The translations under genes and the position numbers were made by a program. The notes beneath the pieces are model-generated. The model was not told where the DNA came from. It did not search any database and worked only from the letters and a program-made list of their open reading frames with translations. Shown here in pieces: positions 6,806-13,578 of a stretch of 36,064 nt of DNA. Origin of the DNA: Mycolicibacterium stellerae (GTDB lineage Bacteria > Actinomycetota > Actinomycetes > Mycobacteriales > Mycobacteriaceae); NCBI RefSeq assembly GCF_003719305.1, contig NZ_RARC01000046.1, positions 1-36,064 of the forward strand. Reading direction: 5' to 3'. Numbering within the stretch: position 1 is the first letter of the stretch; the number at the start of each line of letters is the position of its first letter.

Positions 6806-7513
6806 ATGAGCAAGAAGAGCAAGGCGTACCGCGAAGCCGCCGAGAAGATCGACCGGGATCAGCTGTATTCGCCGCTGGAGGCCGCCAAGCTGGCCAAAGA
6901 CACCTCGTCGAAGAACCAGGACGCGACCGTCGAGGTCGCCATCCGGCTCGGCGTCGACCCGCGCAAGGCAGACCAGATGGTGCGCGGCACCGTCAACCTG
7001 CCGCACGGCACCGGTAAGACGGCCCGCGTCGCGGTGTTCGCCGTCGGTGACAAGGCCGAGGAGGCCAAGGCGGCAGGCGCCGACGTGGTCGGCAGCGACG
7101 ACCTGATCGAGAAGATCCAGGGCGGTTTCCTGGACTTCGACGCCGCGATTGCCACGCCCGATCAGATGGCCAAGGTCGGCCGCATCGCCCGCATCCTCGG
7201 CCCGCGTGGCCTGATGCCGAACCCGAAGACCGGCACCGTGACGCCCGACATCACCAAGGCCGTCAACGACATCAAGGGCGGCAAGATCAACTTCCGCGTC
7301 GACAAGCAGGCCAACCTGCACTTCGTCATCGGCAAGGCGTCCTTCGAGGAGAAGGCGCTCGTCGAGAACTACGGCGCCGCGCTGGACGAGATCCTGCGGG
7401 CCAAGCCGTCGTCGTCGAAGGGCCGCTACCTGAAGAAGATCGTCGTCTCGACGACCACCGGCCCGGGCATCCCGGTCGATCCGGCGGTCACCCGCAACTT
7501 CGCCGAGGCCTAA
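6806..7513 (+). CDS. rplA: 50S ribosomal protein L1
   Basis: L1 forms the mobile stalk that helps release deacylated tRNA from the E site, and it also acts as a translational repressor of its own operon. The protein has 235 residues, with the family signature around residues 125-145 (VGRIARILGPRGLMPNPK). The start ATG 6806 follows TTAGGAG at a good distance. In M. tuberculosis the next genes are mmaA4-mmaA1; here a 5-kb accessory block is inserted after rplA. Confidence 0.98.
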   Translation: MSKKSKAYREAAEKIDRDQLYSPLEAAKLAKDTSSKNQDATVEVAIRLGVDPRKADQMVRGTVNLPHGTGKTARVAVFAVGDKAEEAKAAGADVVGSDDLIEKIQGGFLDFDAAIATPDQMAKVGRIARILGPRGLMPNPKTGTVTPDITKAVNDIKGGKINFRVDKQANLHFVIGKASFEEKALVENYGAALDEILRAKPSSSKGRYLKKIVVSTTTGPGIPVDPAVTRNFAEA

Positions 7514-7522
7514 CCCGCCGAA

Positions 7523-8164
7523 GTGCGCACGCTCGCAACGGTTTTCGTCGCCCTGATGATAGCCGTAGCGGGTGCGCCCGTTGGGCGGGCTGAGCCGGCG
7601 ACTGCGGCTGCGGCCGGTTTCGTCGACATCACCGGCGTCATCCCCGACGCGGTCGTCGACCTGCGCTATGCAACGGCGGACAACTTCGTCGGCAAGCCGC
7701 TGTATCCGGCGGACGCGCGTTGCCTCGTGCACGAGTCGCTGGCGCCTGGGCTCGCGGAGGCCGCCGACGCGTTCCGTGCGCGCGGCGCGAGGCTGGTGTT
7801 CTGGGACTGCTACCGCCCGCACGCGGTGCAGGTCGAGATGTTCGATTCCGTGCCGGACCCGAACTGGGTGGCGCGGCCGGGGACGTCGGCGCGTAGCCAC
7901 GAGTCCGGCCGGTCGGTCGACGTGACGCTGGCCGACGCGCATTACGGGTGGCTGGTCGACATGGGCACGGGGTTCGACGACTTCTCGCCGCGCGCAAAGG
8001 CTTTCGCGACCGACGGGGTCACCGCCGACCAGCAGGCCAACCGGAAATGGCTGCGTGACGGGATGGCTGCCGGTGGTCTTTCGGTGTACCCGGGCGAGTG
8101 GTGGCATTTCGACGGCCCCGGCGCCGACGTCAACCGGCCGATCCTCGACGTCCCGCTCAGCTAG
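7523..8164 (+). CDS. Exported D-Ala-D-Ala dipeptidase (VanX-like)
   Basis: This is a 213-residue zinc metallopeptidase of the M15D/VanX type, which hydrolyses D-alanyl-D-alanine. The active site is complete and correctly spaced: Arg98 in DCYRPH, His126 and Asp133 in SHESGRSVD, Glu192 as catalytic base and His195 in GEWWH. A Sec signal peptide covers about 1-23, ending in GRA, so the enzyme acts outside the membrane on peptidoglycan fragments. This differs from the cytoplasmic VanX of vancomycin resistance. The start is GTG 7523, nine bases after rplA, without a clear ribosome site; reinitiation from rplA is possible. There are no vanH/vanA genes nearby, so cell-wall recycling is more likely than resistance. 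Confidence 0.88.
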   Translation: MRTLATVFVALMIAVAGAPVGRAEPATAAAAGFVDITGVIPDAVVDLRYATADNFVGKPLYPADARCLVHESLAPGLAEAADAFRARGARLVFWDCYRPHAVQVEMFDSVPDPNWVARPGTSARSHESGRSVDVTLADAHYGWLVDMGTGFDDFSPRAKAFATDGVTADQQANRKWLRDGMAAGGLSVYPGEWWHFDGPGADVNRPILDVPLS

Positions 8165-8226
8165 CGCGAGCGTGCGTGTCTGCACACGACACGCCGCGGA
8201 GATGCGTGCAAGCGCGCACGCTCGCG
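8165..8226. terminator. Bidirectional hairpin between the VanX-like and sigma-factor genes
   Basis: CGCGAGCGTGCG (8165-8176) pairs perfectly with CGCACGCTCGCG (8215-8226). The 38-base loop contains a second hairpin, CGTGTC (8175-8180) with GACACG (8188-8193), which competes with the last two bases of the outer arm. It starts right after the VanX-like stop codon and ends shortly before the convergent sigma-factor stop, so it probably terminates both. I believe similar GCGAGCGTGCG repeats occur elsewhere in mycobacterial genomes, from memory only. Confidence 0.6.
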
Positions 8227-8237
8227 GTGCGGGGGGA

Positions 8238-9458
8238 TCAGGCGGAGCACTCCGTGATTCGGCGGGCCAGGAAGGCTCGGGCCGGGTCGGAACCCGCGTG
8301 CGCCAACGCCGTCTCGTACCACCGCAGCGCCTCGCTCCTGCGGCCCGCCCGCCGAAGCAGATCGGCCCTGATCGACGGCACAGTGCTCGATCGGGCCAGT
8401 CGAGGGTCGTCGGCAACGCCGTCGAGTGCGGCAAGACCGGCGGGAAAGCCGTCGCGAAACCCGATGGCCAGCGCGCGATTAGCACGTGCGATTGGTGAGT
8501 CGGCGATCTGCAGCAGCCGATCGTAGGCGGCGCAGATCGTCGCCCAGTCGGTCTCTTCCCAGCTGGCCGCGGTCGCGTGGATCGCGGCGATCACGGCCTG
8601 CGGCAGATACGGCCCGTCTGCACCCGCGGCCAGCGCCAGGCGCTGCACGCCGGTGGCGATCCTGCCGCGGTCCCATCGACTTCGGTCCTGCTCGTCGAGC
8701 GGTACCAGTGCGCCATCGCCGTCCACCCGGGTGGCTCGGCGCGAATCATGCAGCAGCACAAGGGCGGCCAGGGCATGCGCGTCACGCGAGTCGGGCATCA
8801 GCGCGCACACCTCGCCGGCGAGCCGGACGCCTTCGTCGCACAGCTCGTCGCGAATCGCCGACGGCCCCGCGGTCGACCAGTAGCCCTCGGTGAACACCGA
8901 GTAGATGCAACCCAGCACATGCGGAGTGCGTTCCGGCAAAAGCTCCGCCGGCGGGACCCGTAGCGGGATGTTCGCGTGCCGGATCTTGTTCTTGGCCCGG
9001 GTGATTCGCTGTCCGACGGCCGCCTCGGAAACAAGCAGCGCCCTGGCGATCTCGGCGACCGTCAACCCGGAGATCAGCCGCAGGGTCAGCGCCAGCTGGG
9101 AAGCCCGGTCCAGCGCAGGATGCGCGCAAGTGAACATCATCCGCAGCTCGTCATCGCGGACTCGATGCGGGATGCCCGGGCGATCGGTGCGGGCGCGGAT
9201 GTCGTCCACCACGGCAGCGAGTTCCTTCCCCGGCCGGACCGATTCGCGTCGCAGACGATCCAGCGCGCGGTTGCGCGCGACGGCCACCACCCATCCGCCG
9301 GGATTTTCCGGCACGCCGTCACGGGGCCAGGCGCGAAGCGCTTCGGCGAAGGCCTCCTGGACAGCGTCCTCTGCGACGGTCAGGTCACCCGACCAGCGCG
9401 CAAGCGCGGCGACAGCAGGGCCCCATTCACGTCGAAAGACGCTGTCCAGGTTGGCCAT
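8238..9458 (-). CDS. ECF42-type RNA polymerase sigma factor with TPR-like C-terminal extension
   Basis: This 406-residue ECF sigma factor has region 2 at about 1-75 (DLTVAEDAVQEAFAEALRAWP and GWVVAVARNRALDRLRR) and region 4 at about 100-165 (LRLISGLTVAEIARALLVSEAAVGQR, split here only by the reading). A roughly 240-residue C-terminal extension follows, helical and TPR-like, with EGYWST and a run of ANRALAIG-type helices. That extension and the adjacent DGPF protein are the hallmarks of group ECF42, which has no anti-sigma factor; the extension is needed for activity. ATG 9458 lies six bases after the DGPF gene stop, so the two are co-translated. The promoter it may recognise lies upstream of the DGPF gene. 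Confidence 0.9.
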   Translation of the reverse strand: MANLDSVFRREWGPAVAALARWSGDLTVAEDAVQEAFAEALRAWPRDGVPENPGGWVVAVARNRALDRLRRESVRPGKELAAVVDDIRARTDRPGIPHRVRDDELRMMFTCAHPALDRASQLALTLRLISGLTVAEIARALLVSEAAVGQRITRAKNKIRHANIPLRVPPAELLPERTPHVLGCIYSVFTEGYWSTAGPSAIRDELCDEGVRLAGEVCALMPDSRDAHALAALVLLHDSRRATRVDGDGALVPLDEQDRSRWDRGRIATGVQRLALAAGADGPYLPQAVIAAIHATAASWEETDWATICAAYDRLLQIADSPIARANRALAIGFRDGFPAGLAALDGVADDPRLARSSTVPSIRADLLRRAGRRSEALRWYETALAHAGSDPARAFLARRITECSA

Positions 9459-9464
9459 TGAGGC

Positions 9465-10163
9465 TCAGAGCCCAGATACGCCGGCCAGCCGCCGCAGCTC
9501 CACCGTCGTCGCAGGAATCATCGACGCCACCTTGACCGCCTCGTCGCGGTCGGCCGCGTTGATGTAGTAGAACCCGTTGGCCACCTCGGCGCCCTCGGCG
9601 TACGGCCCGTCGGTCAACAGCACCTCGCCGTCGCGCACCCGCACCGTCGTCGCCGTCGTTGGCGGATGCAGCGGAGCGCCGCCCACCGCGCGGTCACCGA
9701 CGACCTTGTTCAATTCCACATGCGCCTGCGCCTGCTCGTTCCACTGCGGGCTGCCCGGCTCGGCCACTTCTTCGGTCGGCTCGAGCAGCAGTGCCAGCCA
9801 GCTGTCACCGGTCAGTGGGGCACGCGCAGGGGAGAAGTGAACCATCGGCCACACCTCGACGCCGCCGTGCTTCGCGGCCGGAATCTCGCGGGCCAGCGCC
9901 AACGCCTCGTCGAGGTTCTCGGCCTCCAAGACGTAATAGCCGCCCGCGACCTCGGCTCCCTCGGCAAACGGGCCGTCGGTGACGATCGGGGCGTCGGGTC
10001 CGCCGGTGATCCGCACGCCGGTCGACTGCGGTTGCAACGCATCGCCTGCGCGGATCGCCGAGGCGGCCTTGGCGTGGAAATTCTGGTAGGCCGCCATCTT
10101 TGCGGCGCCCTCCTCGGGCGTGAGATCACGTTGCGGGCTGATCAGCAGGGCGAAGTAGTGCAT
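9465..10163 (-). CDS. Tandem YCII-domain (DGPF) protein, partner of the ECF42 sigma factor
   Basis: The protein has 232 residues with two YCII/DGPF domains in a row. The first carries DGPF at 63-66 and the second DGPY at 185-188, each followed by the same AEGAEVAxG pattern and two aromatic residues. I chose ATG 10163 because GGAAGG lies eight bases upstream and the product then starts MHYFALL, the normal start of the family; a longer in-frame start at 10247 adds a non-conserved stretch. DGPF genes are the standard genomic partners of ECF42 sigma factors; their biochemical role is unsettled. It is the first gene of the DGPF-sigma operon. Confidence 0.9.
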   Translation of the reverse strand: MHYFALLISPQRDLTPEEGAAKMAAYQNFHAKAASAIRAGDALQPQSTGVRITGGPDAPIVTDGPFAEGAEVAGGYYVLEAENLDEALALAREIPAAKHGGVEVWPMVHFSPARAPLTGDSWLALLLEPTEEVAEPGSPQWNEQAQAHVELNKVVGDRAVGGAPLHPPTTATTVRVRDGEVLLTDGPYAEGAEVANGFYYINAADRDEAVKVASMIPATTVELRRLAGVSGL

Positions 10164-10212
10164 GTGCAAAACCTTCCACGTGGGGGAGCAGAACCCTGTG
10201 TTCCACTCTCTA

Positions 10213-10246
10213 CCCGTTCGACGAACGGGGTTTCGCGAATCAGACA
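10213..10246 (-). promoter_or_regulatory. Probable ECF42 autoregulated promoter overlapping a perfect palindrome
   Basis: On the minus strand TGTCTG (10246-10241) is followed, after exactly 17 bases, by CGTC (10223-10220). This is close to the TGTCGA / CGAC-or-CGTC motif I recall for ECF42 targets in Streptomyces. The -10 lies inside a perfect palindrome, CCCGTTCG-A-CGAACGGG (10213-10229), which could bind a second regulator. The promoter is about 50 bases from the DGPF start codon. Confidence 0.5.
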
Positions 10247-10319
10247 ACGACTAACTAGCGACTACTCGGCGCGCTCAAGGCACGCGCGCCTGCCTGTCTG
10301 GGTAGGGTCGACGAAGAGT

Positions 10320-10338
10320 CGTCAGAAAACCGTCAGAA
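10320..10338 (+). repeat. Two CGTCAGAA direct repeats with 11-base period
   Basis: CGTCAGAA occurs at 10320-10327 and again at 10331-10338. The 11-base period is one helical turn. This is the architecture of OmpR/PhoP-type response-regulator sites (a 7-mer repeated after four bases). It lies in the 502-base region between the DGPF gene and the fatty acyl-AMP ligase. Confidence 0.4.
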
Positions 10339-10357
10339 GTACCTACGACGGGTCGCA

Positions 10358-10528
10358 GTGGTGCTGCACATCGGGGAAACGAGGCATCAGATGGTCGGAT
10401 ACAACAACGCCGGGTACATTCTCGACGTCGTCATCGGAAGTTCCGGCCGAGTCGCACGCCCGACCCTGCAAGGGTGGTATCTGCCACACAAATATGGCAG
10501 AACGTCTCATTATCTGGAACTAAGCTGA
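10358..10528 (+). CDS. Possible small protein, 56 residues, unrecognised
   Basis: An open frame from GTG 10358 to TGA 10526 would encode a 56-residue product (LHIGETRHQMVGYNNAG near the start, then GWYLPHKYGRTSHYLE). The first half has coding-like third-position GC, the second half less so. No ribosome site is obvious and I recognise no family. It may be a chance frame or the remnant of a gene. It is the only open stretch I can propose in the region 10164-10665. Confidence 0.18.
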   Translation: MVLHIGETRHQMVGYNNAGYILDVVIGSSGRVARPTLQGWYLPHKYGRTSHYLELS

Positions 10529-10605
10529 CCAAGCGTGACTGATGTGACGAATGTGAGAGTCGTGGTCACGTTTTCGCAGATCGGCACGCCTAAAGGAGGA
10601 ATGAA

Positions 10606-10656
10606 TTGAACCCCGAGGTCCGCGCCGATTCACGGCTTGAGCACAGTATCTCTTAG
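10606..10656 (+). other. Possible 16-codon leader frame with strong ribosome site, in frame with the acyl-AMP ligase
   Basis: A near-perfect ribosome site (AAAGGAGG at 10593-10600) precedes TTG 10606, which opens a 16-codon frame ending at TAG 10654-10656. The frame is the same as that of the ligase starting at ATG 10666. A second mini-frame, ATG-AAT-TGA, begins at 10601. The site either serves a leader peptide or is a remnant of an earlier ligase start now cut off by the TAG. Confidence 0.3.
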
Positions 10657-10659
10657 ACT
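10654..10659 (+). promoter_or_regulatory. Candidate leaderless -10 box for the acyl-AMP ligase
   Basis: TAGACT (TANNNT) is followed by exactly six bases and the ATG at 10666, so transcription could start on the start codon. It overlaps the in-frame TAG noted at 10654-10656. Confidence 0.4.
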
Positions 10660-10665
10660 ACGCTT

Positions 10666-12534
10666 ATGGAGAGTGCTTCTGTGCGCGGCACACCGGCTCG
10701 AGGAGTAGGGCCGGCTACCGAGCCTTACTTGGACGCGAACGGTCATATCGCGCTGCCGGAGGGCACAAACCTGTCCGCGCTTCTGGACAAGAACATCGTC
10801 GACTTCGCCGACGCGCTCGCCTACCGCTACGTCGACTACAGCCAGGATTCCGACGGAAAGGCGCTCGAGCTCACCTGGGACCAGGTCGGCACGCGCTCGC
10901 GAGCGATCGCCGCCCGACTTCAGCAGGTGACGCAAAGGGGTGACCGCGTCGCGATCCTGGCGCCACAGGGCCTCGACTACGTGACCAGCTTCTTCGGCTC
11001 CATCCAGGCCGCGAATATCGCGGTGCCCCTTTTCGCGCCCGAGTTGCCGGGCCACGCAGAACGCCTGGACGCCGTGCTCACCGACGCCCAGCCCGCCGTC
11101 GTGCTGACGACGACCGCTGTTGGCGACGCCGTGCAGAAGTTCGTCCGGCTGATGCCGCGCGAGAAGCGGCCCCGCATCATCGCCGTGGACGCCATCCCAG
11201 ACTCCGTGGGGTCGACGTACGCGCCGGTGACGCTTCTCAACGACGAGGTCGCCTACCTCCAGTACACGTCCGGTTCGACGCGCACTCCGACCGGCGTGGA
11301 GATCACCCACCGCGCCGCGGGCACGAATCTGCTGCAGATGGTGCTCTCCATCGGGCTGGAAGGCGCCGCCGACGAGATCAACGGCGTCAGCTGGCTGCCG
11401 CTGTACCACGACATGGGGCTGATGATGATCGGCTTCCCGATCCTCTACGGCGGACACCTCACCTTCATGTCGCCGATGGCATTCGTCCGCAGGCCGCTGC
11501 GCTGGATCCAGGTGCTCTCCGACGAGTCGAAGAACTGCCACATCGTTTCTCCCGCACCGAATTTCGCGTTCGATCTGGTCGCGCAGCGGGGAATGCCCGG
11601 CGATACGCCCGTCGACCTGAGCAAAGTCGTGCTCATCAACGGCTCGGAACCGGTGAACCTCGAGTCGATCCTCAAGTTCACCGAGGCGTTCCTGCCGTAC
11701 GGGCTGACCAAGACCGCCGTCCGACCGTCGTACGGGATGGCTGAGGCGGCGCTTTTCGTGTCGTCGATCCTGCCCTACACCGAGCCGACGGCCGTCTACG
11801 TCGACCGCGAGGAGCTGGGGCGCGGGCGGATTGTTCGTGTCGAGCCCGACGCCCCGAACGCGCTTGCGCAGGTGTCGTGCGGCGAGGTGGCGGTGAGCCA
11901 GTGGGCGGCGATCGTCGACCCCGAAACCGGCGCCGAGGTGCCCGACGAGCACGTCGGCGAGATCTGGTTGCACGGCGACAATATCGGTCGCGGTTACTGG
12001 GCACGGCCGGAGGAGACGGAGTACACCTTCGGCAACAAGCTGCAGTCCCGGCTGGACATCGGCAGCCACGCCGACGGCACGGCGGCCGACGCGACATGGC
12101 TTCGCACCGGCGATCTGGGTTGCTACATCGACGGCGACCTGTACATCACCGGTCGGATCAAGGACATGGTCATCGTCGACGGCCGCAACCACTACCCGCA
12201 GGACATCGAGCAGACGGTCGCCGAAGCATCCGACGGGATACGGCAGGGCTTCGTCGCGGCGTTCTCGGTCCCGGCGCGTGAGCTGCCAGGCGGCGAACCC
12301 AGCGACACAAGCGAAAAGCTGGTCATCGTCGCCGAACGCGGGCCTGGAGCGGGCCGGGCGGATCCACAGCCCATCATTGACGCCGTCCGCAAGGCGGTGT
12401 CACGCAAGCACGCCGTCAACACCTACGACGTTCGGCTCGTCGCCGCCGGTGTCATCCCGCGCACGACAAGTGGCAAGTTGGCGCGACGCGCATGTCGTGC
12501 GGAGTACATCGAAGGGACGCTCAGCACGCGCTAG
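10666..12534 (+). CDS. Long-chain fatty acyl-AMP ligase (FAAL), FadD32-like
   Basis: This 622-residue adenylate-forming enzyme activates a fatty acid as acyl-AMP and passes it to an acyl carrier protein, usually of a polyketide synthase. It has the P-loop YTSGSTRTPTG at 200-210, LPLYHDMGLM, PSYGMAEA, the GDLG hinge region, DGRNHYPQDIE and the C-terminal catalytic Lys at about 604 in TTSGKLARRA. The sequence resembles FadD32, the ligase that feeds Pks13 in mycolic acid condensation, as I remember it. However, fadD32 normally sits beside pks13, so this is probably a paralogue. It is convergent with the mma cluster and separated from it by a hairpin. The partner PKS or carrier is not in the window. 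Confidence 0.9.
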   Translation: MESASVRGTPARGVGPATEPYLDANGHIALPEGTNLSALLDKNIVDFADALAYRYVDYSQDSDGKALELTWDQVGTRSRAIAARLQQVTQRGDRVAILAPQGLDYVTSFFGSIQAANIAVPLFAPELPGHAERLDAVLTDAQPAVVLTTTAVGDAVQKFVRLMPREKRPRIIAVDAIPDSVGSTYAPVTLLNDEVAYLQYTSGSTRTPTGVEITHRAAGTNLLQMVLSIGLEGAADEINGVSWLPLYHDMGLMMIGFPILYGGHLTFMSPMAFVRRPLRWIQVLSDESKNCHIVSPAPNFAFDLVAQRGMPGDTPVDLSKVVLINGSEPVNLESILKFTEAFLPYGLTKTAVRPSYGMAEAALFVSSILPYTEPTAVYVDREELGRGRIVRVEPDAPNALAQVSCGEVAVSQWAAIVDPETGAEVPDEHVGEIWLHGDNIGRGYWARPEETEYTFGNKLQSRLDIGSHADGTAADATWLRTGDLGCYIDGDLYITGRIKDMVIVDGRNHYPQDIEQTVAEASDGIRQGFVAAFSVPARELPGGEPSDTSEKLVIVAERGPGAGRADPQPIIDAVRKAVSRKHAVNTYDVRLVAAGVIPRTTSGKLARRACRAEYIEGTLSTR

Positions 12535-12543
12535 GTGTCAGCG

Positions 12544-12560
12544 TGCGCGGACGCCGCGCA
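12544..12560. terminator. Short bidirectional hairpin between the ligase and mmaA4
   Basis: TGCGCGG (12544-12550) pairs with CCGCGCA (12554-12560) around the loop ACG. It fills the gap between the two convergent stop codons (12532-12534 plus, 12564-12562 minus). No T-run follows, which is normal here. Confidence 0.55.
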
Positions 12561-12561
12561 A

Positions 12562-13452
12562 CTAAGCCGCGGCGCCGGGCTTGAGATAGGTGACGAGATT
12601 GCAGTCGAGCATTTCGTCGTCGAAGTAGTTCTGGCAGCCGCGCAGGTACTTCATGTACCTGTCGTAGTTCTCTTCGCTCGCCACCTCGATCGCCCGATCC
12701 TTGTTGGCTTCCAATGCGTCGGCCCACGTGCGCAGCGTCCGGACGTAGTGCGTCTGCAGCGAGAGATACTCGGGCACAACGAAACCGGCCTTCTCGCCGT
12801 GTTCCACCATCATCTTCGCGGACGGTATGCGGCCACCGGGAAAGATCTCGGTGATGATGAACTTGATGAAGCGGGCCACGTCGAACGTCAGCTTCTTACC
12901 TTTGGCGACGTACTCCTCGGGATGGAAGGCGGTGCTGCTCTGGATCGTCATCCGCCCGTCGTCGGGCAGGATGTTGAAGGCGTTCTTGAAGAAGTCGTCG
13001 TAGCGCTCGAATCCGAAGTGCTCAAAGGCCTCGATGGACACAATGCGGTCGACCGGGTCGCTGAATTGCTCCCAGCCGCGCAGCAGCACCTGATGCGAGC
13101 GGTCGCTATCGACGGAGTCAAGCAACGCCGAGGTGTAGGCGTGCTGGTTCTTGGACAGCGTCAGGCCGACGACATTGACGTCGTAGTGCTCAAGCGCCCG
13201 CTTCATCGTGGCGCCCCAGCCGCAGCCGATGTCCAGAAGCGTCATACCCGGCTTGAGGTCGAGCAGGTCCAGGTTGAGATCGACCTTGGCGATCTGCGCC
13301 TCTTCGAGGGTCATGTCCTCGCGCTCGAAATACGCGCAGCTATACGTGCGCGTCGGGTCCTGGAACAGCCCGAAAAAATCGTCGGAGAGGTCGTAGTGAG
13401 CCTGGATTTCTTCAAAATGTGGCTTCAGTGGACCCCGCGCCTTTACCGACAT
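12562..13452 (-). CDS. mmaA4: Hydroxymycolate synthase MmaA4-type SAM methyltransferase
   Basis: This 296-residue class I SAM methyltransferase of the mycolic acid cyclopropane synthase family acts on meromycolate chains. MmaA4 (Hma) adds a methyl and a hydroxyl at the distal double bond, the entry to keto- and methoxymycolates. It has DLSDDFF, YSCAYFEREDMTLEEAQ and the SAM loop DIGCGWG at 74-80. The C-terminus, DEMLDCNLVTYLKPGAAA, is the one I recall for M. tuberculosis MmaA4 and differs from the other two copies, which end in NQFT(L/M)EK. The start ATG 13452 has GGAGG upstream on the minus strand. It is the last gene of the three-gene mma cluster, separated from the middle gene by 126 bases. 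Confidence 0.9.
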   Translation of the reverse strand: MSVKARGPLKPHFEEIQAHYDLSDDFFGLFQDPTRTYSCAYFEREDMTLEEAQIAKVDLNLDLLDLKPGMTLLDIGCGWGATMKRALEHYDVNVVGLTLSKNQHAYTSALLDSVDSDRSHQVLLRGWEQFSDPVDRIVSIEAFEHFGFERYDDFFKNAFNILPDDGRMTIQSSTAFHPEEYVAKGKKLTFDVARFIKFIITEIFPGGRIPSAKMMVEHGEKAGFVVPEYLSLQTHYVRTLRTWADALEANKDRAIEVASEENYDRYMKYLRGCQNYFDDEMLDCNLVTYLKPGAAA

Positions 13453-13578
13453 TTCCGTCAACTCGCCTCCCGTAATTTGACCAGAACCCCGGCACGCCGG
13501 CTTCTGACTTGTCCGGCACCATACTCGGCCCAACGTCCCCCGGGCCATTCATCGGGTGCCCGTTGACGAATTAAAAAA

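Noticed and set aside
7523..8164. VanX-like gene as part of a vancomycin resistance cluster
   Set aside because: No vanH, vanA, vanR or vanS genes are present and the product carries an export signal.
6776..8485. 569-residue minus-strand frame across rplA and the VanX-like gene
   Set aside because: It runs antisense to two clearly functional genes and has no recognisable domain.
8238..9458. Long open frames on the plus strand opposite the sigma factor
   Set aside because: They are antisense shadows of a GC-rich gene; only the minus-strand frame has sigma region 2 and 4 motifs.
10630..12192. 520-residue minus-strand frame opposite the acyl-AMP ligase
   Set aside because: It is His/Arg/Val-rich with no domain; the plus frame is a complete ligase.
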